Positions 33,036 to 41,482 of a stretch of 58,668 nt of DNA are shown in pieces. The position numbers were made by a program, and so were the translations under genes. The stretch's first letter is position 1. Every line of letters begins with the position of its first letter. The stretch comes from Propionibacteriaceae bacterium (GTDB lineage: Bacteria; Actinomycetota; Actinomycetes; Propionibacteriales; Propionibacteriaceae), in contig JAUNKV010000016.1 in the NCBI GenBank assembly GCA_030532575.1, positions 1-58,668 on the forward strand. Direction: 5' to 3'. The notes beneath the pieces were generated by a model. That model was not told the origin of the DNA. It ran no database searches and was given only the letters and a program-made list of their open reading frames with translations.

Positions 33036-34238
33036 TCAGCCGCCCCGGTGGTCGTGCATCGTCGATTTCTCGACGGTTCGCGACCACCGGGCTGCGTTTC
33101 GGGTGGCTGCCAGGGTCAGCAGCAGGACCGCCAGGCACAGCGCCACCGAAGGGATGCGGAACATCTCGTGTGGGTACAGCAGGGTGCGCCAGCCCAGCGT
33201 CGAGACCAGGACGGTCTGCAGCAGCACCACGAAACCCAGCGGGCTGCGCTGCACCAGACCGATCACCGAGGCGACCACCAGCACAGCGGCGATGGCGAGC
33301 AGCCCCGGCACCGCCGTCGAGCCGATCTGTGAGGCCAGGAAGTCCCCGGCGCGCAGCTGGTTGGCCAGGCCGAAGGTCTCCAGCCAGCCTGCGACGGGGG
33401 AGCCGACGTTGCCATCGTCGTAGGTGCTCTGCTCGGCGGTGAACCGGGAACGCACGTACAGCAGCCAGGCCGCCAACGCCAGGGGACCGGCCAGCAGGGC
33501 CGGGACGGGGCGCCAGTCGATGGAGCGGGTGCGCCACCAACGCAGCAACTCCGCCATACCGAGGGCGACCGGGACCAGCACGAGCTGCTCCTTCATCAGG
33601 CACACCGCCACACCGAGCCCGGCGATGAGCGCCCAGTTGCGCTGCTCCCGGTGCCAGGCCAGCAGCAACGCGCAGATGAGTGCCACCTGCCCGGGCTCGG
33701 TCAGGGCGGTGCTGGCGCTGAACAGCAGCCCGGGGGTGAAGCACACCAGCAGCCCCAGCCAGGGCGAGCCGCCCAGCCGCCTGGCCAGCAGCGACATCAG
33801 CACCGCCGCCGCCACCATCCACGCGATGCTGAGCGCCCAGAACACCCACGGCAGCGCCCCCGGCTGCCCGAGGGACAGCAATCCGCCCAGCCAGCCGTGG
33901 AGCGGATGCCCGTAGCGGTAAGCCGCCAGATCGATCAGGTCGTGCGGCTGCCCCGTCGCGAAGGGGTCGAGGGCCACCGCCACGTAGTAGATGCCGTCGT
34001 AGTGGTCGGCGGGGGTGGTGAACACGAAGGAGGGGTCCCGCTCCGCCAGGTACGCGGCCAACGGGTCGGTGGCGGCGACGCTCAGCAGTCGGCTGGGATG
34101 GAACGGCGACGGGTGCGCCAGCAGCTGGCACAGCACCGTGACGACGGCCACCACCACCCCGCAGAACACCGGGACAGCCCAGCGGCTCCCTGTCACAGCA
34201 GCGAGTTCGTGAAGATGCCGCCGAAATCCATCACCCAT
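33036..34238 (-). CDS. Polytopic membrane protein, GT-C glycosyltransferase-like
   Basis: 400 residues with about ten to eleven membrane segments and a large first outside loop containing DHYDGIYYVAVA and DLAAYRYGHPLHGWLG. An acidic loop motif after the first helix followed by many hydrophobic spans is the GT-C plan (polyprenyl-sugar-dependent mannosyltransferases). STALTEPGQVALICALLLAW also fits. No specific family is recognised. A role in envelope glycan assembly is inferred. No neighbour helps to narrow the substrate. Confidence 0.6.
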   Translation of the reverse strand: MGDGFRRHLHELAAVTGSRWAVPVFCGVVVAVVTVLCQLLAHPSPFHPSRLLSVAATDPLAAYLAERDPSFVFTTPADHYDGIYYVAVALDPFATGQPHDLIDLAAYRYGHPLHGWLGGLLSLGQPGALPWVFWALSIAWMVAAAVLMSLLARRLGGSPWLGLLVCFTPGLLFSASTALTEPGQVALICALLLAWHREQRNWALIAGLGVAVCLMKEQLVLVPVALGMAELLRWWRTRSIDWRPVPALLAGPLALAAWLLYVRSRFTAEQSTYDDGNVGSPVAGWLETFGLANQLRAGDFLASQIGSTAVPGLLAIAAVLVVASVIGLVQRSPLGFVVLLQTVLVSTLGWRTLLYPHEMFRIPSVALCLAVLLLTLAATRNAARWSRTVEKSTMHDHRGG

Positions 34239-34247
34239 CCCCGGGAG

Positions 34248-35266
34248 TCACCCCCCAGCCAGCACGATCTCGGCCTTGAGCAACGCATCGTTGATCCTCA
34301 AGCGCTCAGTCGTGAGTACCAGCCGATGTTCATCGACAACCGTTTGCTGCAGACCGACCTCGACCTCATATGCCGTTGCGGCATACCCCACCTCGTTGTT
34401 GCACTCCGCATCCGCAACGGCGAACTGAATCTCCCGAGCCGTGGGGCGCTCGTCCTCCGGCAGACCTTCCTTGACCTTGTCCGGCTCACTCTCATCCCAC
34501 ACCCCCACTGCGTTCTGCCCTCGACCCGTCATGCAGGAGACCCACTGCTGTTCAACCGCGAGCACACGCGGATCCGCGATGGCGTCGTCGTGAGTACCAT
34601 TCTCCAGATCATCCGCCAGCACGAAGTGCGTCACCGGTGCGTTCGTTCCGTAGATCTGCCGCCGCGCCTGGCCGAGACAGCCGTTCGGAGGAATCGGTTT
34701 GCCGTTCACCTCCCCCGGGGAATCAGTCTCCTCCTCCCAGGATGGGGACTCTCCATCCCGCCACCCCAGTTCCGGGAAGTTACGAGAGTCATCGAATGGA
34801 AGATCATCCCGATGGCGATCCGCCACCCGAAAAGCCGGGAGCAGCCCTGTGGCCTTGACCTGTTCCACATCAATGATCCCGTATCGGCGGTTTCGAGCCT
34901 CACGCTCGTCGACCACGAGGTCCTCGATGGAGGACAACTCACTGCCAGGACCGAACCCAAGGTCTGCCATGCAGCGATCCGTCAGCAGTTTGACCGCGTG
35001 GTCGATCCGGTGCCGCTCCATCACGCTCGGCATGTAGGCCTCGAGCGGCAGAGGACCGAAGGCATCTGGTGCGGTGCGCTGGATGGCGCGAGGGTCTGCA
35101 TCCAGCGTCTCCGGTTGCACCTCTGAAGGAGAGGACCTGACCGCTGGAGAGGAGGTCTCAGGCGAGATCGGATCGGGAAGCGGGCGCTGCAACCGGCGAG
35201 AACAAACACACCAGCACACGCTGTCGCCGTGAGCTTCAAGGACAGGGAAAACAACTGACACCCCAC
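34248..35266 (-). pseudogene. Lipoprotein gene with a probable one-base frameshift
   Basis: The minus strand opens at GTG 35266 with a clear lipoprotein signal (GCQLFSLSLKLTATACAGVF then VLAGC-S). That frame soon runs into unlikely sequence. The main body, about 310 codons from PLPDPISPETSSP onward to the end (DALLKAEIVLAGG), continues in the -1 frame and on its own has no credible signal. Adding one base at the GGG run 35182-35184 fuses them as LAGCSAPLPDPISPE. The body is acidic and hydrophilic with no recognised domain. It is either a real pseudogene or a sequencing error. Confidence 0.7.
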
Positions 35267-35352
35267 TGGTCCAGTCCATTCTGTGTTGCGCTGTGCGGTG
35301 GATCATAGCAGGGTCACCCAAACAGCCAGGTCGCCCCGTCAGGAAACCCCGA

Positions 35353-36216
35353 TCAGCCCTTGGCTCGGGGCGGCCAGACCACCCGGCCCTTGGCGCCGGG
35401 GGTGACCAGCGCGTGGATGCGCCACGGGATGATCGGGTGGCCACCGGCCAGGTTCGTCCACCACAGGAAGAAGCCCACCCGCTTCGTGGCCTCCTCCTTC
35501 ATCGTCTCAGCCTCCACGTAGGGGAAGTTGTCCTTGCCCGTCGCGACCGCCGCCACCGCACGCAGCCCGCCTTCCGGGTGCAGTCGCCTGGCGTAGGCAT
35601 CCGCCGTGTACTCCTGCGGCCGGGTGATGACACCACCCAGCACCGGAACATCAACCAGCATCGCCGTCAGCATCATCCGCAGATAGCTGCCGTGTCCTGC
35701 TGCAATGTGACCCACCTCGTGGGCCACCATGAAACGCATCGCCTCCCACTGGTCGTTCTCCCGGCACCCGGCGAAGAAATCCGTGCCGATCACCACCACA
35801 CTGCGCATCCCGTAATCCTTGCGGCACGGCTCGATTGACGGATCGGCCACCAGATACGCCTTCGGCACCCGCTTGAGTCCCATCGCCTTGCTGGCCGCCA
35901 CGATCATCTCGTGCAACTGCGGGTACTGCTCCGCCGTGATCGCGGCCCCCCGCGCCCGGGGCTCGGCCCGCCGCATCCCCCGGATGAAGATGAGGCTGAT
36001 CGGCAGCAGCAGGGCCAGCCCCACCTCGTCGAGCAGCGCCGTGACGTCCTCACCCTGCTCACCGCCAATGGGCAACGCCACCAGGACCAACACCACCAGG
36101 AGGAACGTCAGCACCATCAGCACCCCGGCGATCACCAGGGCTGGCCGCTCCCCCGGGTGCCGCAGGGTACGACGCTCGGCAGCGGTGATCGGGGACCCGG
36201 TCAAGACATCAGACAT
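35353..36216 (-). CDS. M48-family membrane metalloprotease
   Basis: 287 residues from ATG 36216 (36228 is also possible; neither has a clear ribosome site). Two membrane segments (about 27-50 and 65-80) precede the protease domain. The zinc motif is HEVGH (His166, Glu167, His170), and the third ligand is Glu202 in RPQEYTADAYARRL. Similar to HtpX/YggG-type peptidases with the active site probably in the cytoplasm; substrates unknown. Monocistronic by appearance. Confidence 0.85.
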   Translation of the reverse strand: MSDVLTGSPITAAERRTLRHPGERPALVIAGVLMVLTFLLVVLVLVALPIGGEQGEDVTALLDEVGLALLLPISLIFIRGMRRAEPRARGAAITAEQYPQLHEMIVAASKAMGLKRVPKAYLVADPSIEPCRKDYGMRSVVVIGTDFFAGCRENDQWEAMRFMVAHEVGHIAAGHGSYLRMMLTAMLVDVPVLGGVITRPQEYTADAYARRLHPEGGLRAVAAVATGKDNFPYVEAETMKEEATKRVGFFLWWTNLAGGHPIIPWRIHALVTPGAKGRVVWPPRAKG

Positions 36217-36284
36217 GCCGCCGAGCATAGAGCTTCAGCCCCAGTTCCAGCACCACGACCACCCGTCCCGACCGCCTTCCCCGA

Positions 36285-36357
36285 GCACGAATCGCAGGTG
36301 AAAAACGCTGGGCCGTCGATATCCGACGGTGAACCGTCTTTTCTCCGCGGTTCCTGC
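36285..36357. repeat. Solo 73-bp element with GCACGAA/TTCcTGC ends
   Basis: Same length and similar ends and left third (in the reverse orientation) as the tandem units at 20091-20441. It lies in the gap after the M48 gene start, with three copies of the GGCTCGACCAGCGG motif just beyond it. Confidence 0.65.
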
Positions 36358-36417
36358 CCGGCTCGAGTCCCTGCACCGGGCGCCAGGAGTCTCGACTGTC
36401 GGGCGCTGAGCGCCCTC

Positions 36418-36525
36418 GGCTCGACCAGCGGAAAAGGGGCAGTCTCGACAATTGGGCGCTGAAGCTTGACCAGCGGAACAAGGGCGGTCTCGGCACTCGC
36501 CACCGCATCGCGGCTCGACCAGCGG
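36418..36525 (+). repeat. Three intergenic GGCTCGACCAGCGG motifs
   Basis: Copies at 36418-36431, 36463-36476 (as AGCTTGACCAGCGG) and 36512-36525, each followed by a short GGAA-rich stretch. The ~330-base gap from 36229 to 36554 is made up of this, the 73-bp element and a MITE; no gene was seen. Confidence 0.6.
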
Positions 36526-36554
36526 AACGGCCCCAGCGGAGAGGGACGGACTCA

Positions 36555-36714
36555 GAGGGTGCGCGGTGAGGTGGGGTCGTCACGAGGATCGTCATGGTGG
36601 GCACTTGGCAAGGTAGTACGACGAAGATCGCACTGGGGGTGCGTTCGAGGAGTTCAACGCAGTCAGGGGGTCACCAGGGCGACCGCAGTAGATTCCGCCT
36701 ATTCGCGGACCCTC
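36555..36714 (+). mobile_element. MITE copy 2 (160 bp), target duplication TCA
   Basis: Same element and orientation as copy 1. Left end GAGGGTGCGCGG, right end CGCGGACCCTC. TCA lies at 36552-36554 and 36715-36717. The right-hand TCA is the complement of the TGA stop codon of the next gene, so the insertion fell exactly at that stop and left the protein whole. The internal frame has lost one base relative to the other copies. Confidence 0.92.
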
Positions 36715-37206
36715 TCAGTGGTCCTGAGGCTGCTCCGGCTCCTCGGGCTGCGGCTGTTCCCCGGGCTTCGGCTGCGGATCGTCCTGGGAGGTGCGACCCA
36801 CCACGTCGCGGCCCTTCTCGCTCAGCTCACGGAAGCCCCGGTTGATCTCCTCGACGAACTTGTTCAGGTGCACCCCCAGCTGCTCGACGAACTGTCGCGC
36901 CCCGGGGGCGTCGCTGTCCGGATGGGTCCTGGCGTACTCGGCCTTCTGCTCGTCGTAGAACGCCCGGGCCTTCTCACCCACCAGCCCCGCGAATCCCGCG
37001 ATCGCATAGCCCGCATCGGCGACGAACCTCGCCGCCTCCTCGCCGAAGGGCTTGCGCTCCTCCTCCACCCCGGGCGCTGCGTGCGGCTCGATCACCTCAC
37101 CATCGACGGTCTCCGCCGCCTGCTCCGCCTCCTCACCGAAGACCTGCTCGGCGTGGACCTCGTCCTGGCCGGGCTGCTGCGTGTCGTCGTGGTTCCAGTC
37201 GTTCAT
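36715..37206 (-). CDS. Acidic protein of unknown function
   Basis: 163 residues, hydrophilic and strongly acidic, ending in a Pro/Gln/Glu tail (QPKPGEQPQPEEPEQPQDH). The middle (FVADAGYAIAGFAGLVGEKA, then FVEQLGVHLNKFVEEINRGF) is helical and amphipathic. No known domain. ATG 37206 has GGGAGG before it. Its stop codon is also the target duplication of MITE copy 2. Confidence 0.65.
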   Translation of the reverse strand: MNDWNHDDTQQPGQDEVHAEQVFGEEAEQAAETVDGEVIEPHAAPGVEEERKPFGEEAARFVADAGYAIAGFAGLVGEKARAFYDEQKAEYARTHPDSDAPGARQFVEQLGVHLNKFVEEINRGFRELSEKGRDVVGRTSQDDPQPKPGEQPQPEEPEQPQDH

Positions 37207-37301
37207 GTTTCCTCCCTCAGGGTCGCAACTCCTCCAGTGTGCTCCCACCCCGAGGCGACAAAAGCGGGACTTCCCCTGAGTCTTCCCTGGGTTTTCGCAG
37301 C

Positions 37302-37781
37302 TCAACGGGAGAGGGCGACGGCCTCAGCCACCAGCTCGCCGTCCCGGTACGGCATCACCGCGTGGAACGGACGCGGATCATCGTCCAGCACCAGCGGCAC
37401 GAAGTACCGGTCCCCCTCCCACATCGGCAGCTCCATCATCTGCTCGATCAGCACCCAGGCCAGCGGGCCGTCGTCGTTGCGCTCCGGCGGGTCACCGTCG
37501 AAGTCATCAATCACGAACACCAGCCCGAACCAGTCCGCCCCATCCGAGCCGAACCCCGGCCAGGAGATCGTGCCACGCAGTGTGGCCGAACGCACTGTGA
37601 TCCCGGCCTCCTCCATCAGCTCCCGCCTCAGGCAGGTCAGCACGTCCTCGTCCGGCTCCAGCTTCCCGCCCAGCCCGTTCCACTTGCCCTGGTGGTCGTC
37701 GCCGTCGCGGCTGCGGTGCACCAGCAGTACCTTCCCGCCCCGCCGCACATAGCCGAGCACCCCGACCACGGAGCGGATCAT
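37302..37781 (-). CDS. Nudix hydrolase (MutT-like)
   Basis: 159 residues. The Nudix box is complete: GGKLEPDEDVLTCLRRELME followed by EAG. The N-terminus (SVVGVLGYVRRGGKVLLVHR) and the 8-oxo-dGTP-type GKWNGLGGK segment suggest a nucleotide-cleansing diphosphatase, but Nudix substrates cannot be assigned by eye. One base separates its ATG from the ilvE stop, so it is co-transcribed with ilvE. Confidence 0.9.
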   Translation of the reverse strand: MIRSVVGVLGYVRRGGKVLLVHRSRDGDDHQGKWNGLGGKLEPDEDVLTCLRRELMEEAGITVRSATLRGTISWPGFGSDGADWFGLVFVIDDFDGDPPERNDDGPLAWVLIEQMMELPMWEGDRYFVPLVLDDDPRPFHAVMPYRDGELVAEAVALSR

Positions 37782-37782
37782 C

Positions 37783-38859
37783 TCAGCAGATCTTCCGCAT
37801 CCAGCCGTGGACGTCCTCCGCCCGACCGTACTGGATGTCCAGCAGGTGCGCCCGCAGCTTCCGGGTCACCGGGCCGGGCTCCCCATCGGCCACCTGCTGC
37901 TCCCCGTACTCCGGCGAGTTGAACCCGACGATGGGCGTGATGACCGCCGCCGTACCACACGCGAAGGTCTCGACGATCCTCCCGGAGGCCACGCCGTCGC
38001 GCAGCTCATCGATGGAGATCTGCCGCTCGACGGGGGTCAGCCCGTGATCGACGGCGAGACGCAGCAGCGAGTCACGGGTCACGCCCTCCAGGATCGACCC
38101 CAGAGCCGGGGTCACCAGTTCGCCGTCGCTGGTCAGCATCATGAAGTTCATGGTGCCGCACTCCTCCAGCCACCTGTGCTCCGCGCCGTCGAGGTAGAGC
38201 ACCTGGCCGCAGCCGTGCGCGGCCGCCTCGTTCGCCGCCGCCAGCGAGGCCGCGTAGTTGCCGCCACACTTCGCGGTCCCTGTGCCGCCGGGCGCGGCGC
38301 GCGTGAAGTTCTTCGTCACCCACAGCTTCACCGGAGCCGGGTAGTACGCGCCGACGGGGGTCGCGAGCAGCCCGTAGATGTAGTTCTTCGCCTCCCGCAC
38401 CCCCAGATACGGCTCGTTGGCGATCTGGAAGGGACGCAGGTACAGCGACTGCTCGCCGTCGGCCTGCGGCACCCATGCCTGCTCCAGTTCCACCAGCTCG
38501 TACAGCGACGCCAGGAACGCCTCCTCGGGGAAAGGCGCCATCTCCAGCCGGTTCGCCGAGGAGACGAAGCGGGCGGCGTTGCGCTCCGGGCGGAACAGCC
38601 ACACCGACCCGTCGGCGTGCCGGTAGGCCTTCAGCCCCTCGAAGATCTCCTGCCCGTAGTGCAGCACCGCAGCCGCCGGGTGCAGCCGGAAGTCGTCGGT
38701 GGCGACGATCCTGAGATCATGCCAGCCGCGCCCCTCCGTGTAGTCGGCCACGGCCATGTGATCGGTGAAGTGCTTCCCGAACACCGGGTCGGCGACGACG
38801 GCCTCACGCTCGGCGTCGGGGGCGGGGTGATCGGTCCGGTGCAGCTGGAAGGTGGCCAT
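37783..38859 (-). CDS. ilvE: Branched-chain amino acid aminotransferase
   Basis: 358 residues, full length. PLP-dependent fold IV: VLHYGQEIFEGLKAYRHADG, the lysine in GGTGTAKCGGNYAASL, and LEECGTMNFMML with GVTRDSLLRLA. It catalyses the last step of Leu, Ile and Val synthesis and the first of their breakdown. ATG 38859 begins MATFQLHRTDHPAPDAE; longer frames upstream lie over the ROK gene and are rejected. Divergent from the ROK regulator. Confidence 0.94.
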   Translation of the reverse strand: MATFQLHRTDHPAPDAEREAVVADPVFGKHFTDHMAVADYTEGRGWHDLRIVATDDFRLHPAAAVLHYGQEIFEGLKAYRHADGSVWLFRPERNAARFVSSANRLEMAPFPEEAFLASLYELVELEQAWVPQADGEQSLYLRPFQIANEPYLGVREAKNYIYGLLATPVGAYYPAPVKLWVTKNFTRAAPGGTGTAKCGGNYAASLAAANEAAAHGCGQVLYLDGAEHRWLEECGTMNFMMLTSDGELVTPALGSILEGVTRDSLLRLAVDHGLTPVERQISIDELRDGVASGRIVETFACGTAAVITPIVGFNSPEYGEQQVADGEPGPVTRKLRAHLLDIQYGRAEDVHGWMRKIC

Positions 38860-38920
38860 GCCGCAGAGACTATCCCGACTCCGCTGATCCGGCACAGCCG
38901 TCCCATGATTCAATGGCCAC

Positions 38921-40156
38921 ATGTACCAGGGGGTCAATCTGCCACGGCTCGGGGGATACAACCTGAGCGTCGTCCTCGACTGCATCCGACGCTCCCCCGA
39001 CGGGCTGAGCCGTGTCGAGATCAGCGATCTGACCCGGCTCTCCCCGCAGACCATCTCGAACGTCACCCGTCGCCTGCTGGACGAGGGGTTGGTGCAAGAG
39101 ACCGGCACCCGCAACATCGGGATGGGCAAACCCCGCACGATACTGACCACCACCCCGCTGGCGATGCTGGCGGTGGGCATCCACATCGATCCGGTGATGG
39201 TGCAGGGCGTGGTGGTCGATCTGACCTGCCAACCCCGGGCGGAGAGCAGCATCGCGACCCCGCACGACTTCAGCCCGACCGACGCCGTCGCCCAGGTCGA
39301 GGGTGTGGTGCGCGAGCTGCTGGCCGATCCGCTGCTGGCCCGCTCCCGGATGGTCGGGGTGGGGGTGGCCGTGCCGGGACCCCTGCAGGACGGCGTTATC
39401 ATCGATCCGCCGACGATGCCGAGCTGGCGTGACATCGACCTCGGCACCCCGCTGTCGGAGCGGCTGGAATGTCCGGTGTTCGTGGAGAAGGACGTGATCT
39501 GCTCCGCGACGGGCGAGAAGTGGCTGCGGCGGACCTCCGGCGACTTCGGCTACCTGTATCTCGGCACCGGTGTCGGCTTCGGGCTGGTCGCAGGCGGTGA
39601 GGTGCAGCTGGGAACCACCGGCAACATCGGGGAGATCGGGCACCTTCGGGTGGCTTCCTCCGGGGCGCCGTGCCCGTGCTGCGGCACCCCCGGCACGTTG
39701 GGGCAGCTCACCCTGCCCGAGAGCCTGGTGCGTGAGGCCCGCGCGCTCGGGGTCTCCACGGAGCCGGAGCCGAGGAATCAGGGTGACGTCGGGGAGCAGT
39801 TCCGCAGGCTCTGTGCCCGGGCCGACGAGCCTGCGGTGACCCCTCTCTTCGAGCGCATGGGGGAGCATCTTGGGGCAGCCGCTGCGACGCTGAGCGACCT
39901 GCTGGACCTGCGCGAGATGGTGCTGGGCGGACCGTACGGACCACTGCTGCCCGAGGTCATCCTGCCCCGCCTGGGCCAGGTGGCCAATTCACGTGCGGTG
40001 CTGCGCACGGTCCGGCAGGTGACGGTCTCTCCCGCCGCCTCCCCGCAGGCCTCGGAGAGCGTAGGGGCAGCCTCCCTGGTGTTCGACCGCCTGCTGTCAG
40101 CCAACACCCGGCAGCTGGTCGAGCCGGGAGCCCGACCGGGCGTCCTGCTGCGCTGA
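38921..40156 (+). CDS. ROK-family transcriptional repressor
   Basis: 411 residues. The N-terminal winged helix (SRVEISDLTRLSPQTISNVT) is joined to a ROK sugar-kinase-like domain. The latter has YLGTGVGFGLVAGGEV and the zinc site GHLRVASSGAPCPCCGTPG. No kinase activity can be assumed. It probably represses a sugar-uptake gene set in response to a sugar or sugar phosphate; the nearby GH13/GPH pair or the ABC/GH1 operon are possible targets. A perfect 16-bp terminator follows. Confidence 0.9.
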   Translation: MYQGVNLPRLGGYNLSVVLDCIRRSPDGLSRVEISDLTRLSPQTISNVTRRLLDEGLVQETGTRNIGMGKPRTILTTTPLAMLAVGIHIDPVMVQGVVVDLTCQPRAESSIATPHDFSPTDAVAQVEGVVRELLADPLLARSRMVGVGVAVPGPLQDGVIIDPPTMPSWRDIDLGTPLSERLECPVFVEKDVICSATGEKWLRRTSGDFGYLYLGTGVGFGLVAGGEVQLGTTGNIGEIGHLRVASSGAPCPCCGTPGTLGQLTLPESLVREARALGVSTEPEPRNQGDVGEQFRRLCARADEPAVTPLFERMGEHLGAAAATLSDLLDLREMVLGGPYGPLLPEVILPRLGQVANSRAVLRTVRQVTVSPAASPQASESVGAASLVFDRLLSANTRQLVEPGARPGVLLR

Positions 40157-40173
40157 TCCCGCCCAGGACGAGG

Positions 40174-40208
40174 ACGAGGCCCGCACGGATCATCCGTGCG
40201 GGCCTCGT
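40174..40208. terminator. Bidirectional terminator
   Basis: Perfect 16-bp stem ACGAGGCCCGCACGGA (40174-40189) with its complement at 40193-40208 and a 3-base loop. It lies between the converging ROK and surface-protein genes. Confidence 0.92.
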
Positions 40209-40222
40209 GTGAGGGGAGGGGA

Positions 40223-41371
40223 TCAGAAGCCGGTCTTGGGGAGTCCGGGCTTCATCGGGGTCGGCTTCGGCACGTTCGGCGTCGGCATGCTCGGAGCAGG
40301 CGTGCTGGGGGCCGGGGTGCTCGGCGACGGAGTCGGAGCCGGGGTGCTCGGAGCAGGAGTGCTCGGCGACGGAGTCGGGGCCGGAGCGGGCTTGGCCGTC
40401 CACATCAGCTTGGCATTCGCATCCACCTTCTTCGGGGTGGAGCTGACCAGGATGATGGTCTGGGTGCGCTTGCCCTTGCCGACCAGCAGCTGCCCGGCGT
40501 TCGCCTGGCCGAACAGCGAGGAGCTGACCATGGCCTCACCGGTCGGCGCATCGGCCGGGACGTCCAGGAACAGGTCCTGCCCCGTCGGGGCAGCAGCCAT
40601 GTCAACGGCCTTGCCCTCAGCAGTCACCAGCGGGTAGGGCAGGTCACCGGCCAGGGCGACGGTGGCAGCGGTGGACTCGATACGGATCGGGCCAACCTTG
40701 GTCCCGGCCTCGCCGGCCTGCTCCGGGGCCTTGATGCTCAAGGCCGGTCCAGCGGACTCCTGCATCCCCGTGTTGGCCGGGCCGAGCAGGTGGTCGTACA
40801 GCTTCTTCACGCGCTGCGTACGGGCGGCATCGGTGTCCACGGCCTGGCCGTAGTGATCCCACAGCACACCGTTCCACTCGAAGCCGTTGGTCAGGTGCCA
40901 GATGGCGGACTGGGTGGCGGCGACGGCCTCCTTCTCGGTCAGTCCCTCGACGCCAGCGGCCTTCGCGACCTCAGCGAGTGGGGTCTGCGGGTAGCTGCGC
41001 TGGACGATCCAGCCGACCTTCGCGCGCACCGTCGCATCGGTCTTGAAGCGGTTCTCGCCGGGGAACTGGTCCCAGCCCACCTGCTCCAGGTCGGTGCCCC
41101 ACAGGGCGTGCACGTCCAGCTCGATGCAGTAGGCGTAGAACGGGTCGGCGCCCGGCTTCGAGTGGACCGCGAGGAGCTGGGTGGACATCGGCTTGCCGTC
41201 GCGCTCGACGTAGTGGCCGTAGAACAGCTCCTGGGACGTCCCGAGCTTCGGGTAGCCGTCGGCGTACTCTTCGGCGCGTGCCTGCGGGGAGACGAAGGCG
41301 CTGAACAGCATGGCAGCGGCCATCATCGCGGCGAGGACATACCGAGGAACGGCGCGGTTGGGGGTGCGCAT
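40223..41371 (-). CDS. Thioester-domain surface protein ending in LPKTGF
   Basis: 382 residues. Signal peptide (about 1-33, VSPQARA cleavage). Then a TQXA/thioester domain with Cys82 in YAYCIELD and Gln154 in AATQSAIWHLTNGFEW, the pair that forms the internal Cys-Gln thioester used by Gram-positive adhesins to bond covalently to host amines. A second beta domain (about 215-320) precedes a Pro/Ser/Thr stalk (about 335-375). The protein ends in LPKTGF: the sortase motif is present, but the usual hydrophobic helix and basic tail are missing. Either the signal is truncated or anchoring is unusual. Confidence 0.85.
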   Translation of the reverse strand: MRTPNRAVPRYVLAAMMAAAMLFSAFVSPQARAEEYADGYPKLGTSQELFYGHYVERDGKPMSTQLLAVHSKPGADPFYAYCIELDVHALWGTDLEQVGWDQFPGENRFKTDATVRAKVGWIVQRSYPQTPLAEVAKAAGVEGLTEKEAVAATQSAIWHLTNGFEWNGVLWDHYGQAVDTDAARTQRVKKLYDHLLGPANTGMQESAGPALSIKAPEQAGEAGTKVGPIRIESTAATVALAGDLPYPLVTAEGKAVDMAAAPTGQDLFLDVPADAPTGEAMVSSSLFGQANAGQLLVGKGKRTQTIILVSSTPKKVDANAKLMWTAKPAPAPTPSPSTPAPSTPAPTPSPSTPAPSTPAPSMPTPNVPKPTPMKPGLPKTGF

Positions 41372-41482
41372 CTGTCTTCCTCCGAAAGTCAGTGAGAGGT
41401 TGGGGATGGCCTACTGAACTTTCGGCCAGGGACAACATAACCTTTCGGAGGCTGCAAGGGAAATTCGCGAGTGTCGCGACTG

